A stretch of 14,585 bases of DNA. It comes from CADDYX01 sp045809925 (GTDB lineage: Bacteria > Verrucomicrobiota > Verrucomicrobiia > Chthoniobacterales > UBA10450). The position numbers and the translations under genes are program-made. Shown here in pieces: positions 6,107 to 12,551 of this stretch; position 1 is the first letter of the stretch; each line of letters opens with the position of its first letter. The stretch covers positions 1 to 14,585 of the forward strand of contig JBJMWX010000046.1 in assembly GCA_045809925.1 (NCBI GenBank). The letters are read 5' to 3'. A model generated the notes under the pieces. That model did no database searches, had not been told where the DNA came from, and saw only the letters and a list, made by a program, of their open reading frames with translations.

Positions 6107-7696
6107 GTGAGGCGGAGTCGTTGCTGTTTGTTAATAGGTACGGCCATTGCAGTGACCGTAGCCGGACTCGCTTGGCCAGGAGATTTGGTAGCTGCTGCGG
6201 GCGACCTATATGTGTCGGATTTCAGCGCAGGTTCGGTATTTCGGTTCGATAGCGCAGGCAACAAACTTCCGTTTGCAACAGGCTTGTCGGGGCCGTTTGG
6301 CCTCGCGTTCGACCGCAATGGTAATTTGTTTGTCGCAGATAAGGATACTAACGCCGTTTTTAAGTACACTGTCAGTGGGAGCAAGACGCTCTTCGCTTCC
6401 GGGCTGCACATACCCACTGCGCTGGCGTTTGACGCCGGGGGCAACCTTTTCGTAGCTGATTTTGGCGGCAACGCCGTTGTCAAGATTTCGCCCGATGGCG
6501 TTCAATCGACCTTCGCTTCCAGCTTGAGTAATCCCTCCGGCCTTGCATTCGATGCCGCAGGTAACTTGTACGAGTCAGACTACGGCTCGGGAACAATTCA
6601 AAAATTCACCGTCAGTGGCGACAAGAGTCTTTTCGCTGCTGGCTTAGGCAAACCCGAGGCGATTGTTTTCGATCGCGCCGGGAACCTTTTCGTGCCGGAT
6701 TTCAACGGCGGCTTCGTGTACAAGTTTCTGTCAAACGGTGCGAAGACGACCTTCGCGACAGGCTTAAAAGGCCCATGGGGGCTTGCTCTCGATTCGAGCG
6801 GCAATCTTTTCGTTGCTGCAAGCGCCGGAGGCGCTGTTTTAAAGCTAGAGACCAATGGGTCGAGTGCCATCGCAGAAGGCGGTCTTGGCACCCCCACGTT
6901 TCTCGCGTTCGAGCGACCTAGCGCATCCTTACTAAATATCTCCACCCGGATGCGCGTCCTGACCGGAGAAAACGTACTGATTGGAGGCTTTATCGTGACC
7001 GGAAGCGACACCAAGAGGGTCTTGCTTCGGGGACTCGGACCATCGTTAAGCACGTCTGGAATCTCGGACGTTCTACTGAACCCGATAATCGATCTCAAGG
7101 ACCATAGCGGCGCAACGATAACGACAAACGACGACTGGAAGCAGGCGCAACAAGCTGAAATCGAACAAACAGGCATTCCGCCTAAGGATGATCGCGAATC
7201 CGCAGTCGTCGCGAGTCTGCCTCCCGGCGGGTACACCGCGATACTTAGCGGCAACTCGTCAACCAGCGGAGTAGGCCTTGTCGAGCTTTACGACCTCGCC
7301 CAAGGGGCGCGTGCGAGCATTGCGAACATAAGTACACGCGGCTTCGTGGACACCGGCACGAATGTAATGATCGGTGGTTTCATTAGTGGTGGCGGTGATG
7401 GAAGCGCCCGGGTGCTGGTGCGATCGTTAGGTCCATCGCTTACTGCCTCAGGAGTGGCGAACGTTCTGGCTGATCCAACTCTCGAGCTTCATAATGCGGA
7501 CGGGGCAATAATCAGTGCGAACGATAACTGGAAAGACACTCAAGAACCAGACATACGCGCGTCGACGATTCCTCCTGATAACGACCTAGAAGCAGCGCTC
7601 GTTGTTACTCTCGCCGCCGGCAACTATACCGCTGTCGTCAGTGGCAAGAACGGCGGTGTAGGCGTCGCCCTGGTCGAAGTGTTTAATCTGCAGTAA
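6107..7696 (+). CDS. Exported six-bladed NHL-like beta-propeller with two Verrucomicrobia-type C-terminal repeats
   Basis: The frame is open from GTG 5945, but GTG 6107 gives a sensible signal peptide (MRRSRCCLLIGTAIAVTVAG, then AWPGDLVAAA), so it is preferred; the product has 529 residues. Bases 6200-6913 encode a propeller with an exact 40-residue period (GLAFDxxGNLFVAD ... GxKTLFASGL), the first half-blade being closed by TPTFLAFE at the end. NHL/SMP-30-like propellers are binding scaffolds or lactonase-type enzymes; no catalytic metal site is evident. Two repeats of about 125-130 residues follow (6935-7324 and 7325-7693), each with NISTR, LIGGFI/MIGGFI, LGPSL, DW, and GxGLVEL-type motifs. 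The same module ends the convergent metalloprotease gene. By eye the gene is less GC-rich than prfB (some 60-base lines are near 47 percent), which may hint at separate origin. No Shine-Dalgarno was found. Confidence 0.82.
   Translation: MRRSRCCLLIGTAIAVTVAGLAWPGDLVAAAGDLYVSDFSAGSVFRFDSAGNKLPFATGLSGPFGLAFDRNGNLFVADKDTNAVFKYTVSGSKTLFASGLHIPTALAFDAGGNLFVADFGGNAVVKISPDGVQSTFASSLSNPSGLAFDAAGNLYESDYGSGTIQKFTVSGDKSLFAAGLGKPEAIVFDRAGNLFVPDFNGGFVYKFLSNGAKTTFATGLKGPWGLALDSSGNLFVAASAGGAVLKLETNGSSAIAEGGLGTPTFLAFERPSASLLNISTRMRVLTGENVLIGGFIVTGSDTKRVLLRGLGPSLSTSGISDVLLNPIIDLKDHSGATITTNDDWKQAQQAEIEQTGIPPKDDRESAVVASLPPGGYTAILSGNSSTSGVGLVELYDLAQGARASIANISTRGFVDTGTNVMIGGFISGGGDGSARVLVRSLGPSLTASGVANVLADPTLELHNADGAIISANDNWKDTQEPDIRASTIPPDNDLEAALVVTLAAGNYTAVVSGKNGGVGVALVEVFNLQ
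6200..6913 (+). repeat. Propeller repeats, 40-residue (120-base) period
   Basis: Five consecutive ungapped 40-residue units run from 6290 to 6889, each beginning like GPFGLAFDRNGNLFVAD and ending like KTLFASGL. A 30-residue partial unit (6200-6289) precedes and an 8-residue strand (6890-6913) follows, together making the sixth blade by velcro closure. At DNA level the units are clearly diverged, so the duplication is old or has been under selection only at protein level. Confidence 0.85.
6935..7693 (+). repeat. Two tandem copies of the LIGGFI/LGPSL exported repeat (A and B)
   Basis: Copy A spans 6935-7324 and copy B 7325-7693. Shared landmarks in order are NISTR, IGGFI, VLxRxLGPSL, SGxxxVL, DP or NP, ND(D/N)W, IPP, the E(S/A)A segment, GxYTAxxSG, and GVxLVEx(Y/F)(D/N)L. 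These copies match two copies on the opposite strand in the metalloprotease gene. Confidence 0.85.
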
Positions 7697-7761
7697 GACC
7701 GGAACACGCTGTAACCCCGACAGGAGGTGCATGCGCCGGAGATCACTGCTACAGGAGTCAG

Positions 7762-9246
7762 CTACTGCGAGGCCGGGCTCAGATCGTACAACTCGACGAG
7801 GCCGATGCCGACTGCGCCATTGTTGCCGCGAACGATTGCTGTGTAGTTGCCCGGCGTCAGAGTTGCCTGTAACGCCGCCTCGCGAGGATCGCTTAGCGCG
7901 AGCCCCTCGGCTTGAATGGCCGCGGTGTTCGGTCCCTGCTGCCAATCGTTATTCGACCCCACCAGATTGCCCGAGACATCGCGCAGTTCGAGTGCCGGAT
8001 CTGTCAGGGCACCGGCGACACCGGCAGCACCAAGCGATGGTCCGAGGGCCCGCGCTGCGACGGCTTTCGGTTGGTTGCCGCCGATGATGAACCCGCCGAT
8101 CAGCACGTCATTGCCACTCAGGACCTGACCGCGGGTGGACAAATTGACGGCGCGACCACCGCTGGTGTGAAGATCGTAGAGCTCGAACAATCCGGTCCCG
8201 CTGAGATCGCCATCGCCGCCGTCAAAAGCGTGAATGACTGCCGTATAATTACCCGGCGCGAGGGTCGCGATCAGGGCGGATTCGCGGCTGTTCGAGGGAT
8301 CGAGGTGATAACTTGCGATCGTTTCGGCATCGGGGTTCGCCGTCTCGAGGCCAATAGTCACCCAGTCGTCGCTCATTGCGATGAGGTGGCCGTCGGCGCC
8401 GTGAAGCTCGATCACCGGATCGGTGAGCGCGGCGGAAATGCCCTGCGCGCTCAGCGAATGCCCGATCGCGCGAAGCACGACAGTGGCAGGCTGTGAGCCT
8501 TGCACGATAAATCCGCCGATGAGCGCCTTGTCGCCGGGCTCAACATAGCCGCGCGTAGAGAGGTTCACGAGATTCGCGGCGGGCAGAGCGGTCAGGTACG
8601 CCGGCCCGCTGCTATAAAGGGACTGTCCGCCATCGATGTCGTCCTGCTGGAGCGAGTCTGTATCACTCACGTTCGCGTTCATGATCGCGACCGGCGGCGG
8701 CTGCGGGGCGACATAGCCGACGTCCGGGTGGTCCTGGTCGGGATGATCCAGTCCAACGACGTGCCCAAATTCGTGCAATGCAACGCGGTGAAAATCGTAA
8801 GTCCTTCCTGCCGGCGAAAAAGGGTGCAGAGGACCGCGGTAATCGTCGAAGATGATAGATTCCTTAAAGAGAACGTCGGCTTCGGTGAGAACGTTGCCCC
8901 GGTAGTCGCGTAGCGTGACCGCCAGCGTAGAAAGACCGAACGCTTTGCCGTAGACTGTGTCGCTGACCAGCACCGAGTTATCGGCGTCGCCATAGGACGC
9001 CGGAAGTGCAGAGCCGCGGACGACGGCAAATTTGATGTGCGTGAGGTACTGGTTCCAGATGTTGAGCGCGTCTTCCGCTGACTGGTTCCATGTCATACCG
9101 CTGCTGAATTGCTCGGCCGGCAACGATAAGTGCATGAGCACGGTCCGGTTCTTCGTCCAAGCCTGGCCAAGCAGCGCATACCCGAAAGCAGGGAGAGCGC
9201 AGAGCAGGGTAAGAGTGAGGGTAAGGAGGGGGAACTTGAATTTCAT
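7762..9246 (-). CDS. Secreted matrixin-like zinc metalloprotease with two C-terminal repeats
   Basis: 494 residues from ATG at 9246. Residues 1-22 are a signal peptide (MKFKFPLLTLTLTLLCALPA then FG). Residues about 23-212 form a metzincin catalytic domain: HEFGHVVGLDH at 158-168 supplies the three zinc His and catalytic Glu159, Met189 in VAIMN is a candidate Met-turn, and LQQDDIDGGQSLY (199-211) matches the final helix of peptidase family M10A. The spacing from His168 to Met189 is longer than in typical matrixins because of a His/Asp/Pro-rich insert. Two repeats follow (residues 228-367 and 368-489) of the type found on the convergent propeller protein. No propeptide cysteine switch is obvious, so activation may differ from animal matrixins. 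It starts 30 bases after the SprT-like gene on the same strand; no Shine-Dalgarno is seen. Confidence 0.88.
   Translation of the reverse strand: MKFKFPLLTLTLTLLCALPAFGYALLGQAWTKNRTVLMHLSLPAEQFSSGMTWNQSAEDALNIWNQYLTHIKFAVVRGSALPASYGDADNSVLVSDTVYGKAFGLSTLAVTLRDYRGNVLTEADVLFKESIIFDDYRGPLHPFSPAGRTYDFHRVALHEFGHVVGLDHPDQDHPDVGYVAPQPPPVAIMNANVSDTDSLQQDDIDGGQSLYSSGPAYLTALPAANLVNLSTRGYVEPGDKALIGGFIVQGSQPATVVLRAIGHSLSAQGISAALTDPVIELHGADGHLIAMSDDWVTIGLETANPDAETIASYHLDPSNSRESALIATLAPGNYTAVIHAFDGGDGDLSGTGLFELYDLHTSGGRAVNLSTRGQVLSGNDVLIGGFIIGGNQPKAVAARALGPSLGAAGVAGALTDPALELRDVSGNLVGSNNDWQQGPNTAAIQAEGLALSDPREAALQATLTPGNYTAIVRGNNGAVGIGLVELYDLSPASQ
7780..8565 (-). repeat. Two tandem copies of the LIGGFI/LGPSL exported repeat (C and D)
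   Basis: Copy C covers 8146-8565 (140 residues, with a short insert around HAFDGGDGDLSG) and copy D 7780-8145. Landmarks are VNLSTRG, ALIGGFIV/VLIGGFII, RAIGHSL/RALGPSL, LTDPxxEL, DW, ESALIATLAPGNYTA and LxELYDL. They are in the opposite orientation to copies A and B, about 0.1-1.6 kb away. Confidence 0.87.
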
Positions 9247-9276
9247 TGGGGGGAGTTACGCGAAAAGCGGGAAAGA

Positions 9277-9903
9277 TTAGGCGGGATTTAGCCGTTCCAC
9301 AAGTTGAAGTTGCGCTCGTTTATCGAACTTCCCGCGGTTCAGCTTTCGGCAGCAGACGAGACACGCAACCGCGCGGCGAATCCGCCGCACACGAGGATAT
9401 TCGCGACGGCAGTTTCGACATCGGTAAAGGTAACGACGCGCCCGCTGTGTGAGCGGAAAGGGAAGGGTGTGACAGCGCGATTCATTTGCGATTCCCAGAT
9501 CGGCACAGGCAGTTCGCCACTCCCGGCCGTGTGGTGAAATGCGTCGCCGACCAGCACGATGTTGGGCGAGTAAATGCGCCAGCTCGTGTCGGAGAGTGCG
9601 GTCGATCTCGTCTTCGCCGTAATCGAGCAGGCGGGGATTCAATGTGATCACCCACGCGCGCGAATCTGCGCGACCGGCAGCGGTCGTCAGGCGCGAACTC
9701 CATCGCACTTGAACCCGGTGTGCGATTCGCGTCGCGCCGGCAGCAGCGAGCAGCGACGCGCTGTAGCACTCAAGTTCCAAGTCACGGCGAACACGACCAA
9801 CGGTAGCGGAAGCCGTTCCGTTCCGGCGCAGACCTGAAAACGGGAAGCTGTCAGCTTCCGCGACAACGCCGAAGCGCAGCTCGAGCTGCTCAAGCAGCAG
9901 CAT
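9277..9903 (-). CDS. SprT-like zinc metalloprotease-family protein
   Basis: 208 residues from ATG at 9903-9901; another in-frame ATG at 9930 would lengthen the overlap with the upstream desulfurase from 14 to 41 bases. The core ITLNPRLLDYGEDEIDRTLRHELAHLL contains HELAH at 106-110, followed by PHGREW (124-129), as in SprT/Spartan-type proteins. The C-terminus has a zinc ribbon with Cys162, Cys165, Cys181 and Cys184 (RCRNC ... ACLVC). SprT-like proteins are cytoplasmic or DNA-associated; eukaryotic Spartan cleaves DNA-protein crosslinks, but bacterial roles are poorly known. The first 50 residues do not resemble the family core and contain a palindromic DNA stretch (9843-9859), so the real start or an inserted segment should be considered. 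It follows cysE and the desulfurase in an overlapping series. Confidence 0.87.
   Translation of the reverse strand: MLLLEQLELRFGVVAEADSFPFSGLRRNGTASATVGRVRRDLELECYSASLLAAAGATRIAHRVQVRWSSRLTTAAGRADSRAWVITLNPRLLDYGEDEIDRTLRHELAHLLAQHRAGRRRISPHGREWRTACADLGIANESRCHTLPFPLTQRARRYLYRCRNCRREYPRVRRIRRAVACLVCCRKLNRGKFDKRAQLQLVERLNPA
9843..9859. repeat. Perfect inverted repeat with 8-base arms inside the SprT-like gene
   Basis: Left arm GGAAGCTG (9843-9850) and right arm CAGCTTCC (9852-9859) are exact reverse complements around one central base. The sequence lies in the non-conserved N-terminal part of the SprT-like gene, where it encodes part of EADSFPF. It could be a fragment of a dispersed palindromic element or chance. 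Confidence 0.5.
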
Positions 9904-11047
9904 ACGCGGCGGATTCAGACGTGCGGGCAAGTCGTTGCATCAGGCGCAGGATGATCTCGCTTGTTTGTTCGATTTCGCGCGCGGCCGTTGGCTTGCCAAC
10001 GGAAAACCGAATTGCGGAACTCGCCTGTTCGGCCGGAAATCCCATGGCGAGCAGGACGTGCGAAGCAACGACGCTGCCGACCATGCAGGCGGACCCGCTC
10101 GATGCGCAAACCCCCTCGAGATCGAGCGCGATGAGCATCGTCTCGGAACTCAGGTCTGGAAAACTCACGTTCAGGGTGTTGGCGAGACGATCCGGTGCAT
10201 CGCCATTCAACCGCGCCTCGGGCACAGTCGCGCGGATCGCGTTCCACAAATTGTCGCGGAGTTCCGCCTGGCGCTCCTGTTCCGGGACGCGGTCGCGCAG
10301 GGTCCATTCAGCGGCTGCCGCCGTTCCGGCAATGGCAGCAACGTTTTCCGTCCCGGCTCGGCGCTCGTTCTCGTGTGCGCCGCCGAAAAGAATCGGCGCG
10401 ATTGAAAGACCGCTGCGCAGAAAGAGCAAGCCGGCGCCCTTGGGGCCGTAGAACTTGTGAGCCGCGAAGCTCGCCGAGTCGACGAGCGACAAATCGGTTT
10501 CGGTTTTCCCGAACGACTGCACCATGTCGCTGTGCAGCAACACACCGCGGCTTCGACAGAGTTCGGAAATCTCTGCGAGCGGCTGGATCACGCCGGTCTC
10601 GTTGTTGGCTGACATGACAGAGACGAGAGTCGTGTTCTCGCGGATCGAATCAGCAAGCTGGTCGAGATTGACACGGCCGCTCGAATCCACCTGGAGCTGG
10701 CTGATTTCGAAGCCGTTCTCGGCGAGGTGCTGAAACGCGTGCAGAACCGCGTGGTGTTCGGTACTGCTACAAATCAAATGGCGACCACGACTTGCGTGCG
10801 CATTGGCAAGCCCGAGCACCGCGAGATTGTTCGACTCCGTTCCGCTGGCGGTAAAGACCAGCTCGTGTGGTTTTGCGCCGAGAAGCGTAGCCAGCTGATC
10901 GCGACCATCGTCGATCGCGGCGCGTGCCTCCCGGCCCGCAGCATGAACGCTGGAGGGATTGCCGAAGTGCTCGTTCAAATACGGCAACATCGCGTCTCGC
11001 GCCGGGGCGCAGAGCGGCGTGGTCGCGTTGTAATCGAGATAGATCAA
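9890..11047 (-). CDS. Cysteine desulfurase, NifS/IscS family, TTG start
   Basis: 385 residues. The conserved N-terminus IYLDYNATTP directly follows a TTG at 11047-11045, and no ATG or GTG is available upstream in frame nearby, so TTG is the start; it overlaps the cysE stop as TTGA. PLP-binding features are in order: SGTESNN (68-74), TEHHAV (96-101), HSDMVQ (172-177) and SFAAHKFYGPKG with Schiff-base Lys198. The catalytic cysteine is Cys321 in CASSGSACMVG. The enzyme removes sulfur from cysteine as an enzyme persulfide for Fe-S clusters, thiolated tRNA or cofactors. No IscU, SufE or MnmA gene is next to it, so the sulfur acceptor is unknown; iscS or nifS cannot be distinguished. The neighbour cysE provides the precursor for cysteine. 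Confidence 0.94.
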   Translation of the reverse strand: MIYLDYNATTPLCAPARDAMLPYLNEHFGNPSSVHAAGREARAAIDDGRDQLATLLGAKPHELVFTASGTESNNLAVLGLANAHASRGRHLICSSTEHHAVLHAFQHLAENGFEISQLQVDSSGRVNLDQLADSIRENTTLVSVMSANNETGVIQPLAEISELCRSRGVLLHSDMVQSFGKTETDLSLVDSASFAAHKFYGPKGAGLLFLRSGLSIAPILFGGAHENERRAGTENVAAIAGTAAAAEWTLRDRVPEQERQAELRDNLWNAIRATVPEARLNGDAPDRLANTLNVSFPDLSSETMLIALDLEGVCASSGSACMVGSVVASHVLLAMGFPAEQASSAIRFSVGKPTAAREIEQTSEIILRLMQRLARTSESAAYAAA

Positions 11048-11970
11048 ACCCGAAAAACTTCGCGGACAGATTTCGCGTCGTGCCGTCCGATCTTGCTCCG
11101 AATCTGCAGCTGTTTTTCCTCGTAAAAGACGAGCGAATCAGGCGGGACGCTGTTCACGAGAAAGACATTGCCGCCGAGCGTGCTGCGCGCGCCGATCACG
11201 GTCTCGCCGCCGAGCACGGTCGAGCCGGGATAGATCGTGACCCAATCTTCAACGGTCGGGTGACGTTTGCCGCCCTTCTTGATCTTGCCGTGCTCGTCCT
11301 TCTGAAAGCTACGCGCGCCGAGTGTGACGCCGTGATACAACTTCACGTGCGCGCCGATCTCGCACGTTTCGCCGATCACCACGCCGGTGCCGTGATCGAT
11401 GAAGAAGTGCGCGCCGATCTTTGCGCCGGGATGAATGTCGATCCCGGTGCGGCTGTGCGCCCACTCGGTCATCAAACGTGGAATAAGAGGCACTTGGCGT
11501 TCGTAAAGCAGGTGGGCCATGCGCTGCGTCGTGATCGCTACGACCGCGGGATAAGAGACGATCACTTCCTCGTAGCTTTTCGCCGCCGGGTCGCCTTCGT
11601 AGGCGGCATCGATGTCGGTCCAGAGCACCTGCCGAACCGGTGCAAGCTGCGATGTGAACCAGCAGAGAATCTCCTCCGCCTGCTCATCTGCCACGTCGGT
11701 GCTGCCGAAGCACTTCGCGATCTCCGGCTTCATCCGCGCGTGCAAACTCTTGATCCGGCTGCGGGTCACGTCCGGCAGATCGCTCGAGAGGACCAGTGAT
11801 TCGCCGTGAAATCCGGGGAACATCAGGCTCATCAGATCAGCGCAGGCGCCTTCAATGGCTGGTCGTGACGGGAGCATCGCCGCGGCATCGAGATAATTGA
11901 TGCCGCCGCTCTCCGTGTATGTCTGGAGGAGCGCGTCTGCTGGGTCCGGCGCCGGCATGTGCATCGGCAT
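11044..11970 (-). CDS. cysE: Serine O-acetyltransferase
   Basis: 308 residues from ATG at 11970-11968; a TTG just before it and further ATGs at 11964 and 11958 are alternatives, since no Shine-Dalgarno decides. The N-terminal half is helical (SAT N-domain), with YPAVVAITTQRMAHLLY as a typical segment. From about residue 176 a left-handed beta helix begins (DIHPGAKIGAHFFIDHGTGV); the Asp-His of IDHGTG is the catalytic pair of CysE, and KKGGKRHPTVEDWVTI and NSVPPDSLV complete the fold. The length, 40 residues above Escherichia coli CysE, fits the longer type. The enzyme makes O-acetylserine from serine and acetyl-CoA in the cytoplasm, the first step of cysteine synthesis. Its stop overlaps the start of the cysteine desulfurase, so the two are likely co-translated. 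Confidence 0.94.
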   Translation of the reverse strand: MPMHMPAPDPADALLQTYTESGGINYLDAAAMLPSRPAIEGACADLMSLMFPGFHGESLVLSSDLPDVTRSRIKSLHARMKPEIAKCFGSTDVADEQAEEILCWFTSQLAPVRQVLWTDIDAAYEGDPAAKSYEEVIVSYPAVVAITTQRMAHLLYERQVPLIPRLMTEWAHSRTGIDIHPGAKIGAHFFIDHGTGVVIGETCEIGAHVKLYHGVTLGARSFQKDEHGKIKKGGKRHPTVEDWVTIYPGSTVLGGETVIGARSTLGGNVFLVNSVPPDSLVFYEEKQLQIRSKIGRHDAKSVREVFRV

Positions 11971-12037
11971 CAACTATGCCGCTGATCTGGCTCTGATTCC
12001 ATCCAATTGCACCACGCGAATCGTTTCCCTCTTTGCC

Positions 12038-12502
12038 ATGAAATTGCAGGACCCGGCGCAGTTTGAGAGCGAACGACAACAGGAACGCCGGGCGCGCCAG
12101 CGTGTTCGGCCGAAGGCGCTCTTTTATTCCGCGCTCATTGCGGGCGCGATCGTCTTCGTGCTCCCGGCGGGCCCGTGGATGTCACACGAATCGATGTTCG
12201 CGGCCATGGGGCGGGCAATGATTCCAAATGCAATCGCCGACCTGGCCATTCACCTGGTTATGGCGTTCGTTTACGGCTGGTTGATTGCGCTCTGTATCTA
12301 CAGCCTGCCGCTCGCTGGCGGGCTGATGCTCGGCCCCGTCCTCGGCCTCGCCCTCTACGGACTTAACTACCTCGTTTTCGGCGCCGTCGGCCGAATGCAA
12401 TCGAACGAGTTGCACGTTGCGATCGCGCATTTTCTCTTCGGCCTTTTCTTCGCCGTAGCCTATCGCGCCATGGCAGTGCCGCCGCCACGGCGCGTGGCGT
12501 GA
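12038..12502 (+). CDS. Small four-helix membrane protein, unknown function
   Basis: 154 residues from ATG at 12038, the first in-frame ATG beyond the divergent cysE gene; upstream ATGs of the same frame lie inside cysE. Residues 1-26 are hydrophilic and very Arg/Gln-rich (ERQQERRARQRVRPK), as for a cytoplasmic N-tail. Four membrane segments are visible at about 27-45, 69-89, 92-115 and 126-145, with small-residue patches (LAGGLMLGPVLGLALYG) that favour tight packing. The His residues at 72, 126 and 131 sit in or near helices. I do not recognise a family. It is 64 bases or so from cysE, divergent, and 49 bases upstream of glgB in the same direction, with a possible terminator hairpin between them. 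Real gene status is supported by the helix pattern and lack of other coding frame. Confidence 0.75.
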   Translation: MKLQDPAQFESERQQERRARQRVRPKALFYSALIAGAIVFVLPAGPWMSHESMFAAMGRAMIPNAIADLAIHLVMAFVYGWLIALCIYSLPLAGGLMLGPVLGLALYGLNYLVFGAVGRMQSNELHVAIAHFLFGLFFAVAYRAMAVPPPRRVA

Positions 12503-12511
12503 TGTAAACAG

Positions 12512-12528
12512 GCGCGACAAGTTCGCGC
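12512..12528 (+). terminator. Possible rho-independent terminator or leader hairpin before glgB
   Basis: GCGCGA (12512-12517), loop CAAGT, TCGCGC (12523-12528), followed by the pyrimidine run TCTTCTTT. The six-pair GC-rich stem just after the stop of the membrane protein gene suits a terminator, but the T run is interrupted. It also sits 23 bases before the glgB ATG, so it could instead lie in the glgB leader. Confidence 0.4.
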
Positions 12529-12551
12529 TCTTCTTTAGATTCGATTGAGCG

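Noticed and set aside
5884..6483. 199-residue minus-strand frame across the prfB/propeller junction
   Set aside because: It covers the ends of two supported plus-strand genes and shows no signal, domain or ribosome site.
7697..7761. Possible bidirectional terminator between the convergent repeat-bearing genes
   Set aside because: I searched for a GC stem with a T run on either strand and saw only a short direct repeat ACAGGAG, no usable hairpin.
7731..8087. Plus-strand open frame with a perfect AGGAGGTG just before its ATG
   Set aside because: The purine box is only three bases from the ATG, the frame runs antisense through the well-supported repeats of the metalloprotease gene, and the product is Arg/Pro-rich with no domain.
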